Shown piece after piece: positions 26,924 to 35,439 of a DNA stretch of 64,000 nucleotides. The stretch's first letter is position 1. Each line of letters begins with the position of its first letter. Position numbers and translations under genes: made by a program. The notes beneath the pieces are model-generated. The model did no database searches. It had not been told where the DNA came from and saw only the letters and a list, made by a program, of their open reading frames with translations. The stretch covers positions 248,001-312,000 of the forward strand of contig NZ_FMIR01000019.1 in the NCBI RefSeq assembly GCF_900095745.1, read 5' to 3'. The stretch is from Microbacterium oxydans. Its GTDB lineage: Bacteria > Actinomycetota > Actinomycetes > Actinomycetales > Microbacteriaceae.

Positions 26924-27468
26924 AAGGCACCATTGTGAACACCACCAGAAACCTCCCCCGACTCGCAGCAGTGATCGCGGTCTCCCTCCTGGCTCTGACC
27001 GGGTGCACTCCGGAGAAGGCACCGGCCGAGACCGAGAATCGCCCCGCCGGAGACTCCGTCACGATCGAAGACGCCTGGGTGAAATCCGCCGATCAAGGCA
27101 TGTCCGCGGCGTTCGGCACCCTCGTCAACACGAGCGACGAGGACGCGACCGTCGTGTCCGTCTCCTCGGCGACCTCGACCATGCTCGAGTTGCACGAGAC
27201 GGTCGAGAACGACGCCGGCGAGATGGTGATGCGCGAGATCGACGGCGGATTCGTCATCCCCGCCGGCGGGCAGCTCGCGCTGGAGCCGGGGGCGAACCAC
27301 ATCATGATGATGGATCTGACCGGCCCGCTCGTCGCGGGTGCCGACGCCTCCTTCACCCTTACGTTCGACGACGACTCGACGTACGAGTTCACCGCCCCGG
27401 TGAAGGACTACTCGGGTGCGAACGAGAACTACGAAGACGGCGAAGAGCACGAGGGCATGGATCACTGA
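26920..27468 (+). CDS. PCuAC copper chaperone lipoprotein
   Basis: A 182-residue lipoprotein with signal LAAVIAVSLLALTGC, so the mature N-terminus is the lipidated Cys. The PCuAC domain has the H-Mn-M-H-M copper site: LHETVENDAGEMVMRE, then GANHIMMMDL. An acidic tail with His (EHEGMDH) follows. PCuAC proteins deliver copper(I) to extracytoplasmic cuproenzymes. Translation starts at a GTG overlapping the copC stop (a GTG at 26935 is also possible), and the stop overlaps the DyP start as TGATG, so the three genes are coupled. Confidence 0.9.
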   Translation: MKGTIVNTTRNLPRLAAVIAVSLLALTGCTPEKAPAETENRPAGDSVTIEDAWVKSADQGMSAAFGTLVNTSDEDATVVSVSSATSTMLELHETVENDAGEMVMREIDGGFVIPAGGQLALEPGANHIMMMDLTGPLVAGADASFTLTFDDDSTYEFTAPVKDYSGANENYEDGEEHEGMDH

Positions 27469-28694
27469 TGACGGCGCCCGTTGAGGGCGCCCGCTCCCGT
27501 CGCACCGGGTCGACCCGGCGACAGTTCCTCCTCGGAGGGGCTGTCGCCGGTGTCGGCGCGGTCGCGGCGGTCGGAGCGGACCTCGCCCTGAATCGACCGG
27601 AGACCGTTCCGGAACCCGTATCCGTGCCGATGAACGGCGAGGAGACAGTGCCGTTCTTCGGCGTGCATCAGGCCGGTATCGACACGCCTGCCCAGGCGCA
27701 CGGCGTCTTCGTCGGCCTGGACCTCCACGACGGTGTCGACCGAGATGCCCTCGCCCGACTCATGCGACTCCTGACCGACGACGCGGCCCGACTCACGCAG
27801 GGGCTCCCGGCCCTCGCCGATTCCGAGCCGGAGCTCGCGTCGTCGCCGGCGCGCCTCACGGTCACGTTCGGAGTCGGTCGGGGCTTCGTCGGGCGTGCGG
27901 GCGGTTCGGCCCCCGCCTGGCTCGCACCACTCCCCGCTTTCGGGGTGGATAGGCTGCGCCCGGAGTTCTCGGACGGCGACCTCCTGCTGCAGATCGCCGG
28001 TGACGATCCTCTGACGGTGGCGCACGCGACACGGATGCTGCTGAAGGACGCGCGCGGCTTCGCGAGCGTCCGCTGGACCCAGCAGGGCTTCCGTCGCGCC
28101 TATGGCACGGAGCGGCCTGGAACGACCATGCGCAACCTGTTCGGGCAGGTGGACGGAACCACCAACCCGCAACCCGGTACCGCAGACTTCGATCGTGTCG
28201 TCTGGATCGACGAGGGAGTGCTCGCCGGCGGCACGGGGATGGTGATCCGCCGCATCCGCATGGACCTCGACAAATGGGATCGCCTCGACCGGAGCGGTCG
28301 CGACGCCTCCGTGGGCAGGACACTCGCCAACGGCGCACCCCTCACGGGACGCGAGGAGTTCGACGAACCCGACTTCGAGGCGAAGACCGCGATCGGCTTC
28401 CCGGTCATCCCGCAGTTCGCGCACATCCGGCGCGCCCGCGGGGACGGGGCCGAGCGCATCTTCCGGCGCGCGTACAACTACGACGAGCGGCCGGCCGGCG
28501 CTGAGATCTCGGAATCCGGGCTGCTGTTCGTCTCGTTCCAGGCCGACATCGAACGACAGTTCATCCCCATGCAGCGCAGACTCGACGAACTCGACCTGTT
28601 GAACGAATGGACCGTGCCGGTCGGATCGGCGGTGTTCGCGATCCCACCCGGATGCGCGGAGGACGGGTTCATCGGCGACACCCTCCTGAACTGA
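27468..28694 (+). CDS. Tat-exported DyP-type heme peroxidase
   Basis: A 408-residue dye-decolorizing peroxidase. The N-terminus has the twin-arginine motif TRRQFLLGG with a hydrophobic stretch to about residue 40, so folded heme enzyme is exported. The GxxDG motif is GQVDGTTNP, with the distal Asp; the proximal heme His is in IPQFAHIRRARG. It is EfeB-like in type but has no efeO or efeU neighbours. Its coupling to copC and PCuAC genes resembles the Streptomyces dtpA operon, where the peroxidase works with extracellular copper chaperones. Confidence 0.92.
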   Translation: MTAPVEGARSRRTGSTRRQFLLGGAVAGVGAVAAVGADLALNRPETVPEPVSVPMNGEETVPFFGVHQAGIDTPAQAHGVFVGLDLHDGVDRDALARLMRLLTDDAARLTQGLPALADSEPELASSPARLTVTFGVGRGFVGRAGGSAPAWLAPLPAFGVDRLRPEFSDGDLLLQIAGDDPLTVAHATRMLLKDARGFASVRWTQQGFRRAYGTERPGTTMRNLFGQVDGTTNPQPGTADFDRVVWIDEGVLAGGTGMVIRRIRMDLDKWDRLDRSGRDASVGRTLANGAPLTGREEFDEPDFEAKTAIGFPVIPQFAHIRRARGDGAERIFRRAYNYDERPAGAEISESGLLFVSFQADIERQFIPMQRRLDELDLLNEWTVPVGSAVFAIPPGCAEDGFIGDTLLN

Positions 28695-28901
28695 TGACGA
28701 TTCGCACATGAACGGTGCGGACGCCTGGTTCCGGAAGTCTCTTCGCCGGGATCAGGTGTCCGCCGGTACGTCCGTAGGGAGCCTGCACGCTTGTCGGGAG
28801 AAACGCCGCGATTCGGCCGTCGCGCAGGGAATCCGTCCGACAGGTGAACGGATCCTCGGGTGCGGGCGCACGCCCGAGCACCAGCTCCCCCGGGCACGAA
28901 A

Positions 28902-28925
28902 AAACCCCCGGAGAACCGGGGGTTT
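28902..28925 (-). terminator. Rho-independent terminator of the minus-strand tRNA operon
   Basis: AAACCCCCGG and CCGGGGGTTT form a 10-bp stem around the loop AGAA. Read on the minus strand the hairpin is followed by six T residues, the expected form for a terminator just past tRNA-Val(GAC). The roughly 200 bp between the peroxidase stop (28694) and here show no gene. Confidence 0.85.
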
Positions 28926-28930
28926 GTCTG

Positions 28931-29002
28931 TGCGCGATACTGGGATCGAACCAGTGACCTCTTCCGTGTCAGGGAAGCGCGCTACCGCTGCGCCAATCGC
29001 GC
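28931..29002 (-). tRNA. tRNA-Val (anticodon GAC)
   Basis: The minus strand forms a complete cloverleaf: acceptor GCGCGAT/ATCGCGC, anticodon arm CTTCC-CTGACAC-GGAAG and T-arm loop GTTCGATCC. The anticodon is GAC, reading GUC and GUU. The 3' CCA is not encoded. Last gene of the Gly-Cys-Val operon. Confidence 0.95.
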
Positions 29003-29029
29003 CCGTTGGGGCTATTCAGTTTTACCGTG

Positions 29030-29100
29030 AGGTGGCGACGGGATTCGAACCCGTGTAAACGGCTTTGCAGGCCGGTGCCTAGCCGCTCGGCCACGCCACC
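29030..29100 (-). tRNA. tRNA-Cys (anticodon GCA)
   Basis: Acceptor GGTGGCG/CGCCACC, anticodon loop CTGCAAA with anticodon GCA, and T-loop GTTCGAATC are visible on the minus strand. The discriminator base is U, as expected for tRNA-Cys. The 3' CCA is not encoded. Confidence 0.95.
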
Positions 29101-29154
29101 GTGTGGATTGACCCCACGTGCGAAGAGTCTTCCGAAGAAGACCCTCTGCACTCG

Positions 29155-29227
29155 AGCGGATGACGAGACTCGAACTCGCGACCCCAACCTTGGCAAGGTT
29201 GTGCGCTACCAACTGCGCTACATCCGC
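29155..29227 (-). tRNA. tRNA-Gly (anticodon GCC)
   Basis: Acceptor GCGGATG/CATCCGC, anticodon arm CAACC-TTGCCAA-GGTTG and T-loop GTTCGAGTC are complete on the minus strand. It is the first gene of the three-tRNA operon. The 3' CCA is not encoded. Confidence 0.95.
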
Positions 29228-29378
29228 ATTTCGTTCCCGGTTGCCCCGGGCACTCATGAAACATTAGCCGAAGATTCTTCCTCCGCCAAACCCGCAGCGA
29301 ATCTCGCGCGTGTCTCACAGAGTGGTCCATACGGCCTCTGAGCGTCGGGTAGTATCGGTTGACGTACCCCACGGGTAT

Positions 29379-29454
29379 GGGCGATTGGCGCAGTTGGTAG
29401 CGCGCTTCCTTCACACGGAAGAGGTCATCGGTTCGAGTCCGGTATCGCCCACCA
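29379..29454 (+). tRNA. tRNA-Val (anticodon CAC)
   Basis: Acceptor GGGCGAT/ATCGCCC, anticodon arm CTTCC-TTCACAC-GGAAG, T-loop GTTCGAGTC. It is transcribed opposite to the other three and, unlike them, encodes the CCA end (29452-29454). A strong terminator follows after 2 bp. Confidence 0.95.
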
Positions 29455-29456
29455 GA

Positions 29457-29490
29457 GAAGCCCCGCACACCTCCCGGTGTGCGGGGCTTC
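29457..29490. terminator. Strong bidirectional terminator after tRNA-Val(CAC)
   Basis: A 15-bp perfect stem: GAAGCCCCGCACACC, loop TCCC, GGTGTGCGGGGCTTC. It lies between the tRNA and the convergent MFS gene and can serve both strands. No long T-run follows, as is usual for high-GC actinobacteria. Confidence 0.85.
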
Positions 29491-29564
29491 CGACATTCAC
29501 AGCCCGGCGTCCAGCATCCGCTCCCCTCCCCCCAGGCGGGCTCGCCGGAGGATCGCAGCGCGGA

Positions 29565-30800
29565 TCACTGCGTCGCTGCGAGCTCGCTCCCGGATGCAGG
29601 CAGAACAGCCGCGCGGCGAGCCCGCACCAGCAAGAGGTACGACAGGCCGGCCAGCGCGGCCGAGATCGTCGTCACGATCCCGAGCGGCAGAATGCTCGAC
29701 GCACCCGCGAGGCCGACGAACGGTGCCGCGATGCCGCCGAACCCGAATCGCGCCACGCCCAGGAGCGACGAGGCCGTCCCCGCCGACTGCGGATACTCGC
29801 TGAGCGCGATGGTGGTCGCGGGCGGCGAGGCGATGGCCACTCCACCGGCGAGCGTGAACAGGGCGACGAGCACGGGCCACAGTGGCAGCGGTGTCAGACC
29901 TGCCAGCAGCAGTCCGAGCGCGCCGGCCGACGTGACGACGACTCCGACCGCGAGAGTGCCCCTCACACTCCACCGTTCCGCCGCGCGACCGGCGAGGTAC
30001 CCGCACACCATGAACCCGGCGGAGTTCGCTCCGAAGGCTGCGGCATACCCCTGCGGTGTGAGCCCGTAGACGTCCTGCAGCACGAAGGTCGCACCGGCGA
30101 GGTAGGCGAACAGTGCCGCATAGAGGAAGCCCTGATTCAGGACGGCTCCCAGGAAGACCCGGTCGCTCAGCAGAGCGCGGAAGTCGTTCAGAGTGTGGCG
30201 GAGGCCTCCCGTGCTGCGCTGCTCGACCGGCAGTGTCTCTCCGAAGAGGAGCACCGTCGCTGCCAGGATCGCGAGACCGGCGATGGCGAGGAAGACGAAC
30301 AGGCCCCGCCAATCGGCGAACGCCATGAGGACGCCGCCGAGCAGTGGCCCGATGACCGCCGCCAGTCCGCCGACGACCGTGAGGCGGCCGTAGAAGCGGA
30401 TCAGCTGACCGCCCGCGTACACATCCCGTCCTGCGGCATTGGCGATGACGATGCCGACCCCTCCCGCGAGCCCCTGGACCAGACGAGCGACGATCAGGAC
30501 CTCGACCGTGGGACTGACCGCACAGAGCAGGGATGTCACCGCGTACGCGACGATGCCGACCAGCAGGACGCGCCGCCGCCCGTGGCGGTCCGACAATGGT
30601 CCCGCCGTCAGCTGTCCGACCGCGAGTCCGATGAGGCACGCCGTGACCGTGAGCTGCGCGACGGAAGTCGCCGAGCCCAGGTCGCGAGTGAGCGCCGGAA
30701 GAGCGGGGAGATAGAGGTCCATCGAGATCGGACCGAACACGGTCAGGATCAGGAGCAGGGCAGGCAGGAGCCGTCGAGAGAGCGCGACAGGTGGTGTCAT
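29565..30800 (-). CDS. MFS multidrug exporter (Bcr/CflA family)
   Basis: A 411-residue, 12-helix major-facilitator protein. PISMDLYLPALPALTRDL in helix 1 is the hallmark of the Bcr/CflA drug-proton antiporters; the loop 2-3 motif is GPLSDRHGRRRVLL. The start at 30800 (MTPPVALSRRLLPALLLIL) is set by homologous N-termini, since the open frame continues upstream as Arg-rich non-coding sequence. It is divergent from the SDR gene (128 bp apart). It probably exports small toxic compounds; the substrate is unknown. Confidence 0.9.
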   Translation of the reverse strand: MTPPVALSRRLLPALLLILTVFGPISMDLYLPALPALTRDLGSATSVAQLTVTACLIGLAVGQLTAGPLSDRHGRRRVLLVGIVAYAVTSLLCAVSPTVEVLIVARLVQGLAGGVGIVIANAAGRDVYAGGQLIRFYGRLTVVGGLAAVIGPLLGGVLMAFADWRGLFVFLAIAGLAILAATVLLFGETLPVEQRSTGGLRHTLNDFRALLSDRVFLGAVLNQGFLYAALFAYLAGATFVLQDVYGLTPQGYAAAFGANSAGFMVCGYLAGRAAERWSVRGTLAVGVVVTSAGALGLLLAGLTPLPLWPVLVALFTLAGGVAIASPPATTIALSEYPQSAGTASSLLGVARFGFGGIAAPFVGLAGASSILPLGIVTTISAALAGLSYLLLVRARRAAVLPASGSELAATQ

Positions 30801-30928
30801 GGTCTCCAGCGTCCACCGGTCCCCCGAGGGGCGCGAGTCCCTGACGAAGGGTGTACCGACAGAGAATCCCTCTTGGCGCCGATCCCTGCGCAGAATGAGG
30901 GAGCACCACCGAGACGAAAGGAGTGCCG

Positions 30929-31639
30929 ATGGCACTGATCCTCGTGACCGGAGCGTCGACCGGACTGGGGCTCGCCACAGCCCAGGACCTCTCCGACCAG
31001 GGGCATGACGTCGTCGTGCATGCTCGCAGTTCGAACCGCGTTCCGTCCGGAGACTGGCGGGGCGCCGTGGCCGCAGACCTCTCCGACCTCGACGCCACGC
31101 GGGCTCTCGCCCTCGAGGTCGACGCCTTCGGGCACTTCGATGCCGTCGTGCACAACGCGGGCGCCCTGCATCCGCCGGATGCGGCACGAGTGAACACGAT
31201 CGCCCCCTACGTGCTGACCATGCTCATGCGCCCTCCCCGCCGACTCGTCTACCTCAGCAGCTCGATGCACCGTGGCGGCACCACCGACCTGCGCGGACTG
31301 ACCGATGGCACGGCGTCGTACAGCGACAGCAAGCTGTGGGTCACCGCGTTCGCCCTCTCCCTGGCGGATCGATGGCCGGACACCGCCGTCCACGCCGTCG
31401 ATCCGGGCTGGGTTCCGACCCGCATGGGTGGTCCGAGTGCTTCCGACGATCTCGAGCAGGGGCATCTCACGCAATTCCGTCTCGCAACCCAGGATGCGGC
31501 CGGCCCGCGCACTGGCGGCTACTGGCATCACCTCACGACTCAGCGTCCGGCACCAGCTGCCGCTGACCCGGCTTTCCAGGAAGCGCTGCTTGCGACTCTC
31601 GCCGAGGTCACGCGTGTACCTGTACGGGAACATCCGTGA
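30929..31639 (+). CDS. Short-chain dehydrogenase/reductase
   Basis: A 236-residue classical SDR. The cofactor motif is TGASTGLGLATA, the NAG motif is VVHNAGAL, and the catalytic pair is YSDSK with the Ser in YLSSSMHR. Preference between NADH and NADPH is not clear, although HARSS after beta-2 suggests NADPH. The ATG at 30929 is preferred over the GTG at 30923 because AAAGGAG is 5 bp upstream. It is followed by an XRE/MmyB-type regulator, a pairing seen repeatedly in Actinobacteria. Confidence 0.88.
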   Translation: MALILVTGASTGLGLATAQDLSDQGHDVVVHARSSNRVPSGDWRGAVAADLSDLDATRALALEVDAFGHFDAVVHNAGALHPPDAARVNTIAPYVLTMLMRPPRRLVYLSSSMHRGGTTDLRGLTDGTASYSDSKLWVTAFALSLADRWPDTAVHAVDPGWVPTRMGGPSASDDLEQGHLTQFRLATQDAAGPRTGGYWHHLTTQRPAPAAADPAFQEALLATLAEVTRVPVREHP

Positions 31640-31643
31640 CACC

Positions 31644-31658
31644 GAGAGGTGCCCTCTC
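31644..31658. repeat. Inverted repeat between SDR and regulator genes
   Basis: GAGAGG-TGC-CCTCTC lies 4 bp after the SDR stop and 42 bp before the regulator ATG. It could be an attenuating hairpin or an operator for the XRE-type protein. Confidence 0.35.
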
Positions 31659-31699
31659 AGGGCGTCCCTTCCCGCTCACATCAGATCTACGCTGACCTC

Positions 31700-32581
31700 A
31701 TGGACAATCGAGCAGAGGTCCGCGAATTCCTGATGACCCGGCGAGCCCGCGTGACCCCGGAGGCAGCCGGTCTCACCGCCGGAAGCAACAGACGTGTCGA
31801 CGGATTGCGTCGCAGTGAGGTCGCGCTTCTCGCCGGAGTCTCCGTCGAGTACTACTCCAAGCTCGAACGTGGCGCCATCGCCGGCGCCTCCTCCTCGGTC
31901 CTGGAGGCACTGTCGCGCGCGCTCCAGCTCAACGATGCCGAGCATGCGCACCTGCTGGATCTGGCTCGCGCCGCAGACGGCATCCCCTCTTCCGGACGCG
32001 CTCGACGCCGCACGGCGAAGGCGGGAGCTCCGCGACCCAGCCTGCAGTGGGCACTGGATTCCGTGACGGAGGCGGTGGCGTTCGTCCGCGACCAGCGGCA
32101 GAACCTCATCGCCACGAATGCGCTCGGCCGCGCCTTCTACTCACCGGTGATCGGCGACGGCGGGCGGGTGCCCAACCTCGCCCGATTCCAGTTCCTCGAT
32201 CCTGCGGCACGGGAGTTCTACCCGGATTGGGACCTCTTCGCCGAGATGTGTGTCGCCGTCATCCGTGCCGAGGCGGGCCGCGACCCGCACGACAAGGGCA
32301 TCCAGGACCTCGTCGGCGAGCTCTCCACACGCAGTGAGGCATTCCGCACACTCTGGGCGACGCACAACGTGCGCACGCACGGTTCGGGCATCAAGCGCTT
32401 CACTCATCCGGTCGTCGGCGAGCTGACCCTCGTCTACGAAGAGCTCGCGCTTACGGCCGAACCGGGCCAGGTGATGCTGATCTACAGCGCTGAGCCCGGC
32501 TCACCCTCCGCCGAACGACTCCGACTCCTCGCTTCCTGGGGCGCGGACGCGACCGGGGCTACTCGAGCGGCACACGGATGA
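31700..32581 (+). CDS. XRE-family regulator with MmyB-like ligand-binding domain
   Basis: A 293-residue MLTR-type regulator. The N-terminal helix-turn-helix (about 10-75) reads RVDGLRRSEVALLAGVSVEYYSKLERG. The C-terminal MmyB-like PAS-type domain (about 105-280) has NLIATNALGRAFY and GSGIKRFTHPVVGELTL, which in relatives bind fatty acids or similar ligands. The ATG at 31700 has the best conserved N-terminus. Such regulators usually control the adjacent SDR gene. The 3' end overlaps the convergent sugar dehydrogenase by 23 bp. Confidence 0.9.
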   Translation: MDNRAEVREFLMTRRARVTPEAAGLTAGSNRRVDGLRRSEVALLAGVSVEYYSKLERGAIAGASSSVLEALSRALQLNDAEHAHLLDLARAADGIPSSGRARRRTAKAGAPRPSLQWALDSVTEAVAFVRDQRQNLIATNALGRAFYSPVIGDGGRVPNLARFQFLDPAAREFYPDWDLFAEMCVAVIRAEAGRDPHDKGIQDLVGELSTRSEAFRTLWATHNVRTHGSGIKRFTHPVVGELTLVYEELALTAEPGQVMLIYSAEPGSPSAERLRLLASWGADATGATRAAHG

Positions 32582-33644
32582 CGCGGTCGTCGCCGTCGCC
32601 GGGATCGCCGCGACCGTCGGTGTTGTTCGTGAGCACCCACAGCGCACCGTCGGGGGCGACCACGACATCACGAAGCCGTCCGTAGGCCTCGGTGAAGTGC
32701 TCCGCATACGACGAGACATCGTCCAGCGGCACCTCGCGCAGCCGTTCCCCCCGCAGGTTCGCGACGAACACCGCGCCGTCCGCGATCGCGATGCCGCTCG
32801 GACTGGCGGCATCCGGCGCCCACTGCTGCACCGGGTCGATGAACTCGTCGCGATCCGCGATGCCTTCGACGACGGGCCAGCCGTAGTTCCCGCCGGGTTC
32901 GATGACGTTCAGCTCATCCCAGGTGTCCTGTCCGAATTCGCTCGCATACAGCGTGCCGCCCTCGTCCCAGGCCAGCCCCTGGGGGTTACGGTGACCGAGG
33001 CTGTAGACGGGCGATCCCGCGATGGGGTTGTCCGCCGGGACCTTGCCGTCGGGGGTTATGCGGAGGATCTTGCCCGACAGTGACCCCGGATCCTGGGCAC
33101 TCTCCCGGTCGCCCGCGTCACCCACCGTCACGTACAGCGTGCCGTCGGGGCCGAACGCGATGGGACCGCCGTTGTGATTCGACGCAGCGGCCAGGCCGTC
33201 GAGGATCGTCTCCGGCGCGCCGAGGCCGAGGGAGCCGGGCGACCCGGTGAGGGGGAAGCGCTGCACGCGGTTCTCGTCCGCGCCGGTGGAGTACGCGTAC
33301 AGATAACGCTCGTGCACGGCGATTCCGAGCAAGCCACCTTCGCCACCCGGTTCGACGCCATCGACCACCGCGACTTCGCGGACATCGCCGTCGTCCGACA
33401 CCTCGACGATCCGGGCGCTGTCGCGCTCGCTGATCAGCGCCGCGCCCTCGTGGAAGGCGATCGACCAGGGTGCCGCCAGATCCTCGAGGATCGTGGTCGC
33501 GGTGCCCTCGGAGACAGACCCCGAAGTGTCGGGAAGTCTCGAGGGTGACGGAGTGGATATCGTCGGTGCGCACGCCACAAGAGCGATCGATGCGGCCGAC
33601 ACGACGATCCACGCAATCGGACCGCGCTTGGACGTGCTCACCAT
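32559..33644 (-). CDS. PQQ-dependent sugar (sorbosone/glucose) dehydrogenase-like lipoprotein
   Basis: A 361-residue lipoprotein of the soluble aldose sugar dehydrogenase family. The lipobox is SIALVAC and the mature protein is a six-bladed propeller. Family motifs include APWSIAFHEGAAL, GEGGLLGIAVHERYLYAYST, NHNGGPIAFGPDGTLYVTVGD, SLGHRNPQGLAWDEGG and GGNYGWPVVEG; these provide the PQQ and calcium contacts in homologues. The start at 33644 gives the lipoprotein signal MVSTSKRGPIAWIVV. No PQQ biosynthesis gene is in the window, so the cofactor would come from outside or elsewhere in the genome. Confidence 0.88.
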   Translation of the reverse strand: MVSTSKRGPIAWIVVSAASIALVACAPTISTPSPSRLPDTSGSVSEGTATTILEDLAAPWSIAFHEGAALISERDSARIVEVSDDGDVREVAVVDGVEPGGEGGLLGIAVHERYLYAYSTGADENRVQRFPLTGSPGSLGLGAPETILDGLAAASNHNGGPIAFGPDGTLYVTVGDAGDRESAQDPGSLSGKILRITPDGKVPADNPIAGSPVYSLGHRNPQGLAWDEGGTLYASEFGQDTWDELNVIEPGGNYGWPVVEGIADRDEFIDPVQQWAPDAASPSGIAIADGAVFVANLRGERLREVPLDDVSSYAEHFTEAYGRLRDVVVAPDGALWVLTNNTDGRGDPGDGDDRVIRVPLE

Positions 33645-33736
33645 GTCCGCTCCCCTCGCCGCACCGGTCGTCGCTGTCGGACGCGACGTCCCGCTCCCGT
33701 CGAGCCTAGGCGCGTGATCCTTTACGCAGAAGAGGC

Positions 33737-33762
33737 GCCTATCTGACAACTGTCAGATAGGC
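33737..33762. promoter_or_regulatory. 26-bp dyad operator upstream of TetR gene
   Basis: GCCTATCTGACA-AC-TGTCAGATAGGC is an inverted repeat with 12-bp perfect arms and a 2-bp centre. It ends 8 bp before the TetR-family start codon, the classic place for an autorepression operator. Confidence 0.7.
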
Positions 33763-33769
33763 TGTTGCC

Positions 33770-34321
33770 ATGGATGCGAGGTCGCGACGTTCTCGAGAAA
33801 GCCTCCGTGACGCGGTGCTCGACCTCGCCGGTCGGATGCCGATCAGCGAAGTCACCGTCTCCTCGATCTGCGCAGCAGCGGGTGTCACCCGAGACACCTT
33901 CTACCGGCACGCGGAGAATCCTGTGCAGCTCCTCGCCGACGCGCTTTCCGCCGAGATCGATGCCGCCATGGAGATCCTGCCGCAGACGGATGCCATCGGC
34001 GATGGCGAACGGGCTCTCCTGGAGCACATCCGACGACGGGCTTCGGTGTACCGCGGGGCGATGCAGCCCCTGCTGGCCGCCCCCGTCCGCAGCAACCTGG
34101 AGGCATCCATCCGTTCCGGCCTGCTGCTGTGGGCCGAGCTGCACTCGGAGATCGTTCCGCCCGTGTTCGCGGCGGACGCGTCCGCGATGCGGATCGCTGT
34201 GGCATACGCCGCTGCGGGCACCGTGGGCGCGATCGAGGAGTGGCTGCGGAGCGACGACGACGACATCGACCGTGCCGTGAGGCTGATCCTCGCGGCGTCA
34301 CCGGAGTGGTGGCTGCGATGA
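33770..34321 (+). CDS. TetR-family transcriptional regulator
   Basis: A 183-residue TetR-type regulator. The N-terminal helix-turn-helix (about 8-55) reads SEVTVSSICAAAGVTRDTFYRH. The C-terminal ligand domain ends AIEEWLRSDDDDIDRAVRLIL. A 26-bp dyad directly upstream is a strong candidate for its operator. The alcohol dehydrogenase gene starts 28 bp downstream on the same strand and would be co-regulated. Confidence 0.9.
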   Translation: MDARSRRSRESLRDAVLDLAGRMPISEVTVSSICAAAGVTRDTFYRHAENPVQLLADALSAEIDAAMEILPQTDAIGDGERALLEHIRRRASVYRGAMQPLLAAPVRSNLEASIRSGLLLWAELHSEIVPPVFAADASAMRIAVAYAAAGTVGAIEEWLRSDDDDIDRAVRLILAASPEWWLR

Positions 34322-34349
34322 CGGCCACCGGAGAAGGAGAGAGAAAACA

Positions 34350-35399
34350 ATGAAGGCCGCACTGTTCCACGCCAAGGAAGATCTGCGCATCGAAGAGGTC
34401 CCCGAGCCCACCCCGGGACGAGGACAGGTCAAGCTGCGCAACGCGTATGCGGGGATCTGCGGATCCGACCTCCACGTCTATTACTCCCCCGAGGCCGCGG
34501 GGCTCGACCTCGACCACCCGCACCCCGTGACGGGCTCGACACTGCCCCAGATCCTCGGCCACGAGTTCTCCGGCACGGTCGTCGAGCTCGGCGAGGGCGT
34601 GACCGGCGTCGCGGTGGGCGACCGGGTGGCCGTCTGGCCCATCTACTACTGCGGCGAATGCCCCGCCTGCCGTCGCGGCATGTTCAACGCCTGCCAGAAG
34701 ATCGGCTTCCACGGGCTCAGCTCCGACGGTGGCGGCATGGCGGAGTTCACGACCGTCGACGCGACGAAGCTGCACGTACTGCCGGAGAACGTCGATCTGC
34801 GCATGGGCGCCCTCGTCGAGCCGATGTCGGTCGCGTGGCATGCGGTCTCCCGCAGTGGCGTCGAGTCGGGCGGTACCGCGCTCATCGCAGGCGCCGGACC
34901 GATCGGCATCGGCGTGTGGTTCGCCCTGCGGGCCCGCGGCGTCGAGCGTGTGCTCGTCTCGGAGCCCAGTGCGGAGCGTCGCGCGATCATCGCAGCCCTC
35001 GGCGCCACCGTGGTCGACCCGGTGAATGAGGATCTCGCCGCCGCCGTCGCCTCCTTGACGGACGGCGAAGGCGTCGATGTCGCCTTCGATGCGGCGGGAG
35101 TGGGCGCAGCCATCAGTTCGTCGCTGGCCAGCTTGGTCCCCGGCGGCCGCGTCGTGGTGGTCGCCATCCACGAGCGCACGATGGACTTCCTCCCCACGCA
35201 GTTGGTGATGGCCGAGACCGAGATCGCCGGCGCGCTCGCGTATCTTCCCGAGGACTTCGACGCCGTGATCGAGGCCATGTCCCGTGGGGTCTACGACACG
35301 ACCGGCTGGGTGCAGGAGACCCCACTCGAGAACGTCGTCGACGCGATCCACGCGCTGCGCGGCGGTGCCGGGGCGAAGATCCTCGTGCACGCCGGCTGA
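34350..35399 (+). CDS. Zinc-dependent (R,R)-butanediol/sorbitol-type dehydrogenase
   Basis: A 349-residue medium-chain dehydrogenase. Catalytic zinc ligands are the Cys in AGICGSDLHVY, the His-Glu in LGHEFSGTVVELG, and LVEPMSVAWHAV. The structural zinc loop is CGECPACRRGMFNAC. The Rossmann motif is GAGPIGIGVWFALR. The long insert before GHEF (SPEAAGLDLDHPHPV) is typical of 2,3-butanediol dehydrogenases, so interconversion of acetoin and butanediol is the best guess. GGAGAAGGAGAGAG precedes the ATG. It is likely cotranscribed with the TetR gene. Confidence 0.85.
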   Translation: MKAALFHAKEDLRIEEVPEPTPGRGQVKLRNAYAGICGSDLHVYYSPEAAGLDLDHPHPVTGSTLPQILGHEFSGTVVELGEGVTGVAVGDRVAVWPIYYCGECPACRRGMFNACQKIGFHGLSSDGGGMAEFTTVDATKLHVLPENVDLRMGALVEPMSVAWHAVSRSGVESGGTALIAGAGPIGIGVWFALRARGVERVLVSEPSAERRAIIAALGATVVDPVNEDLAAAVASLTDGEGVDVAFDAAGVGAAISSSLASLVPGGRVVVVAIHERTMDFLPTQLVMAETEIAGALAYLPEDFDAVIEAMSRGVYDTTGWVQETPLENVVDAIHALRGGAGAKILVHAG

Positions 35400-35439
35400 G
35401 GCCGATCCGGGTGTCGGAGGGCGCGCGTAGTCTGCTTCG

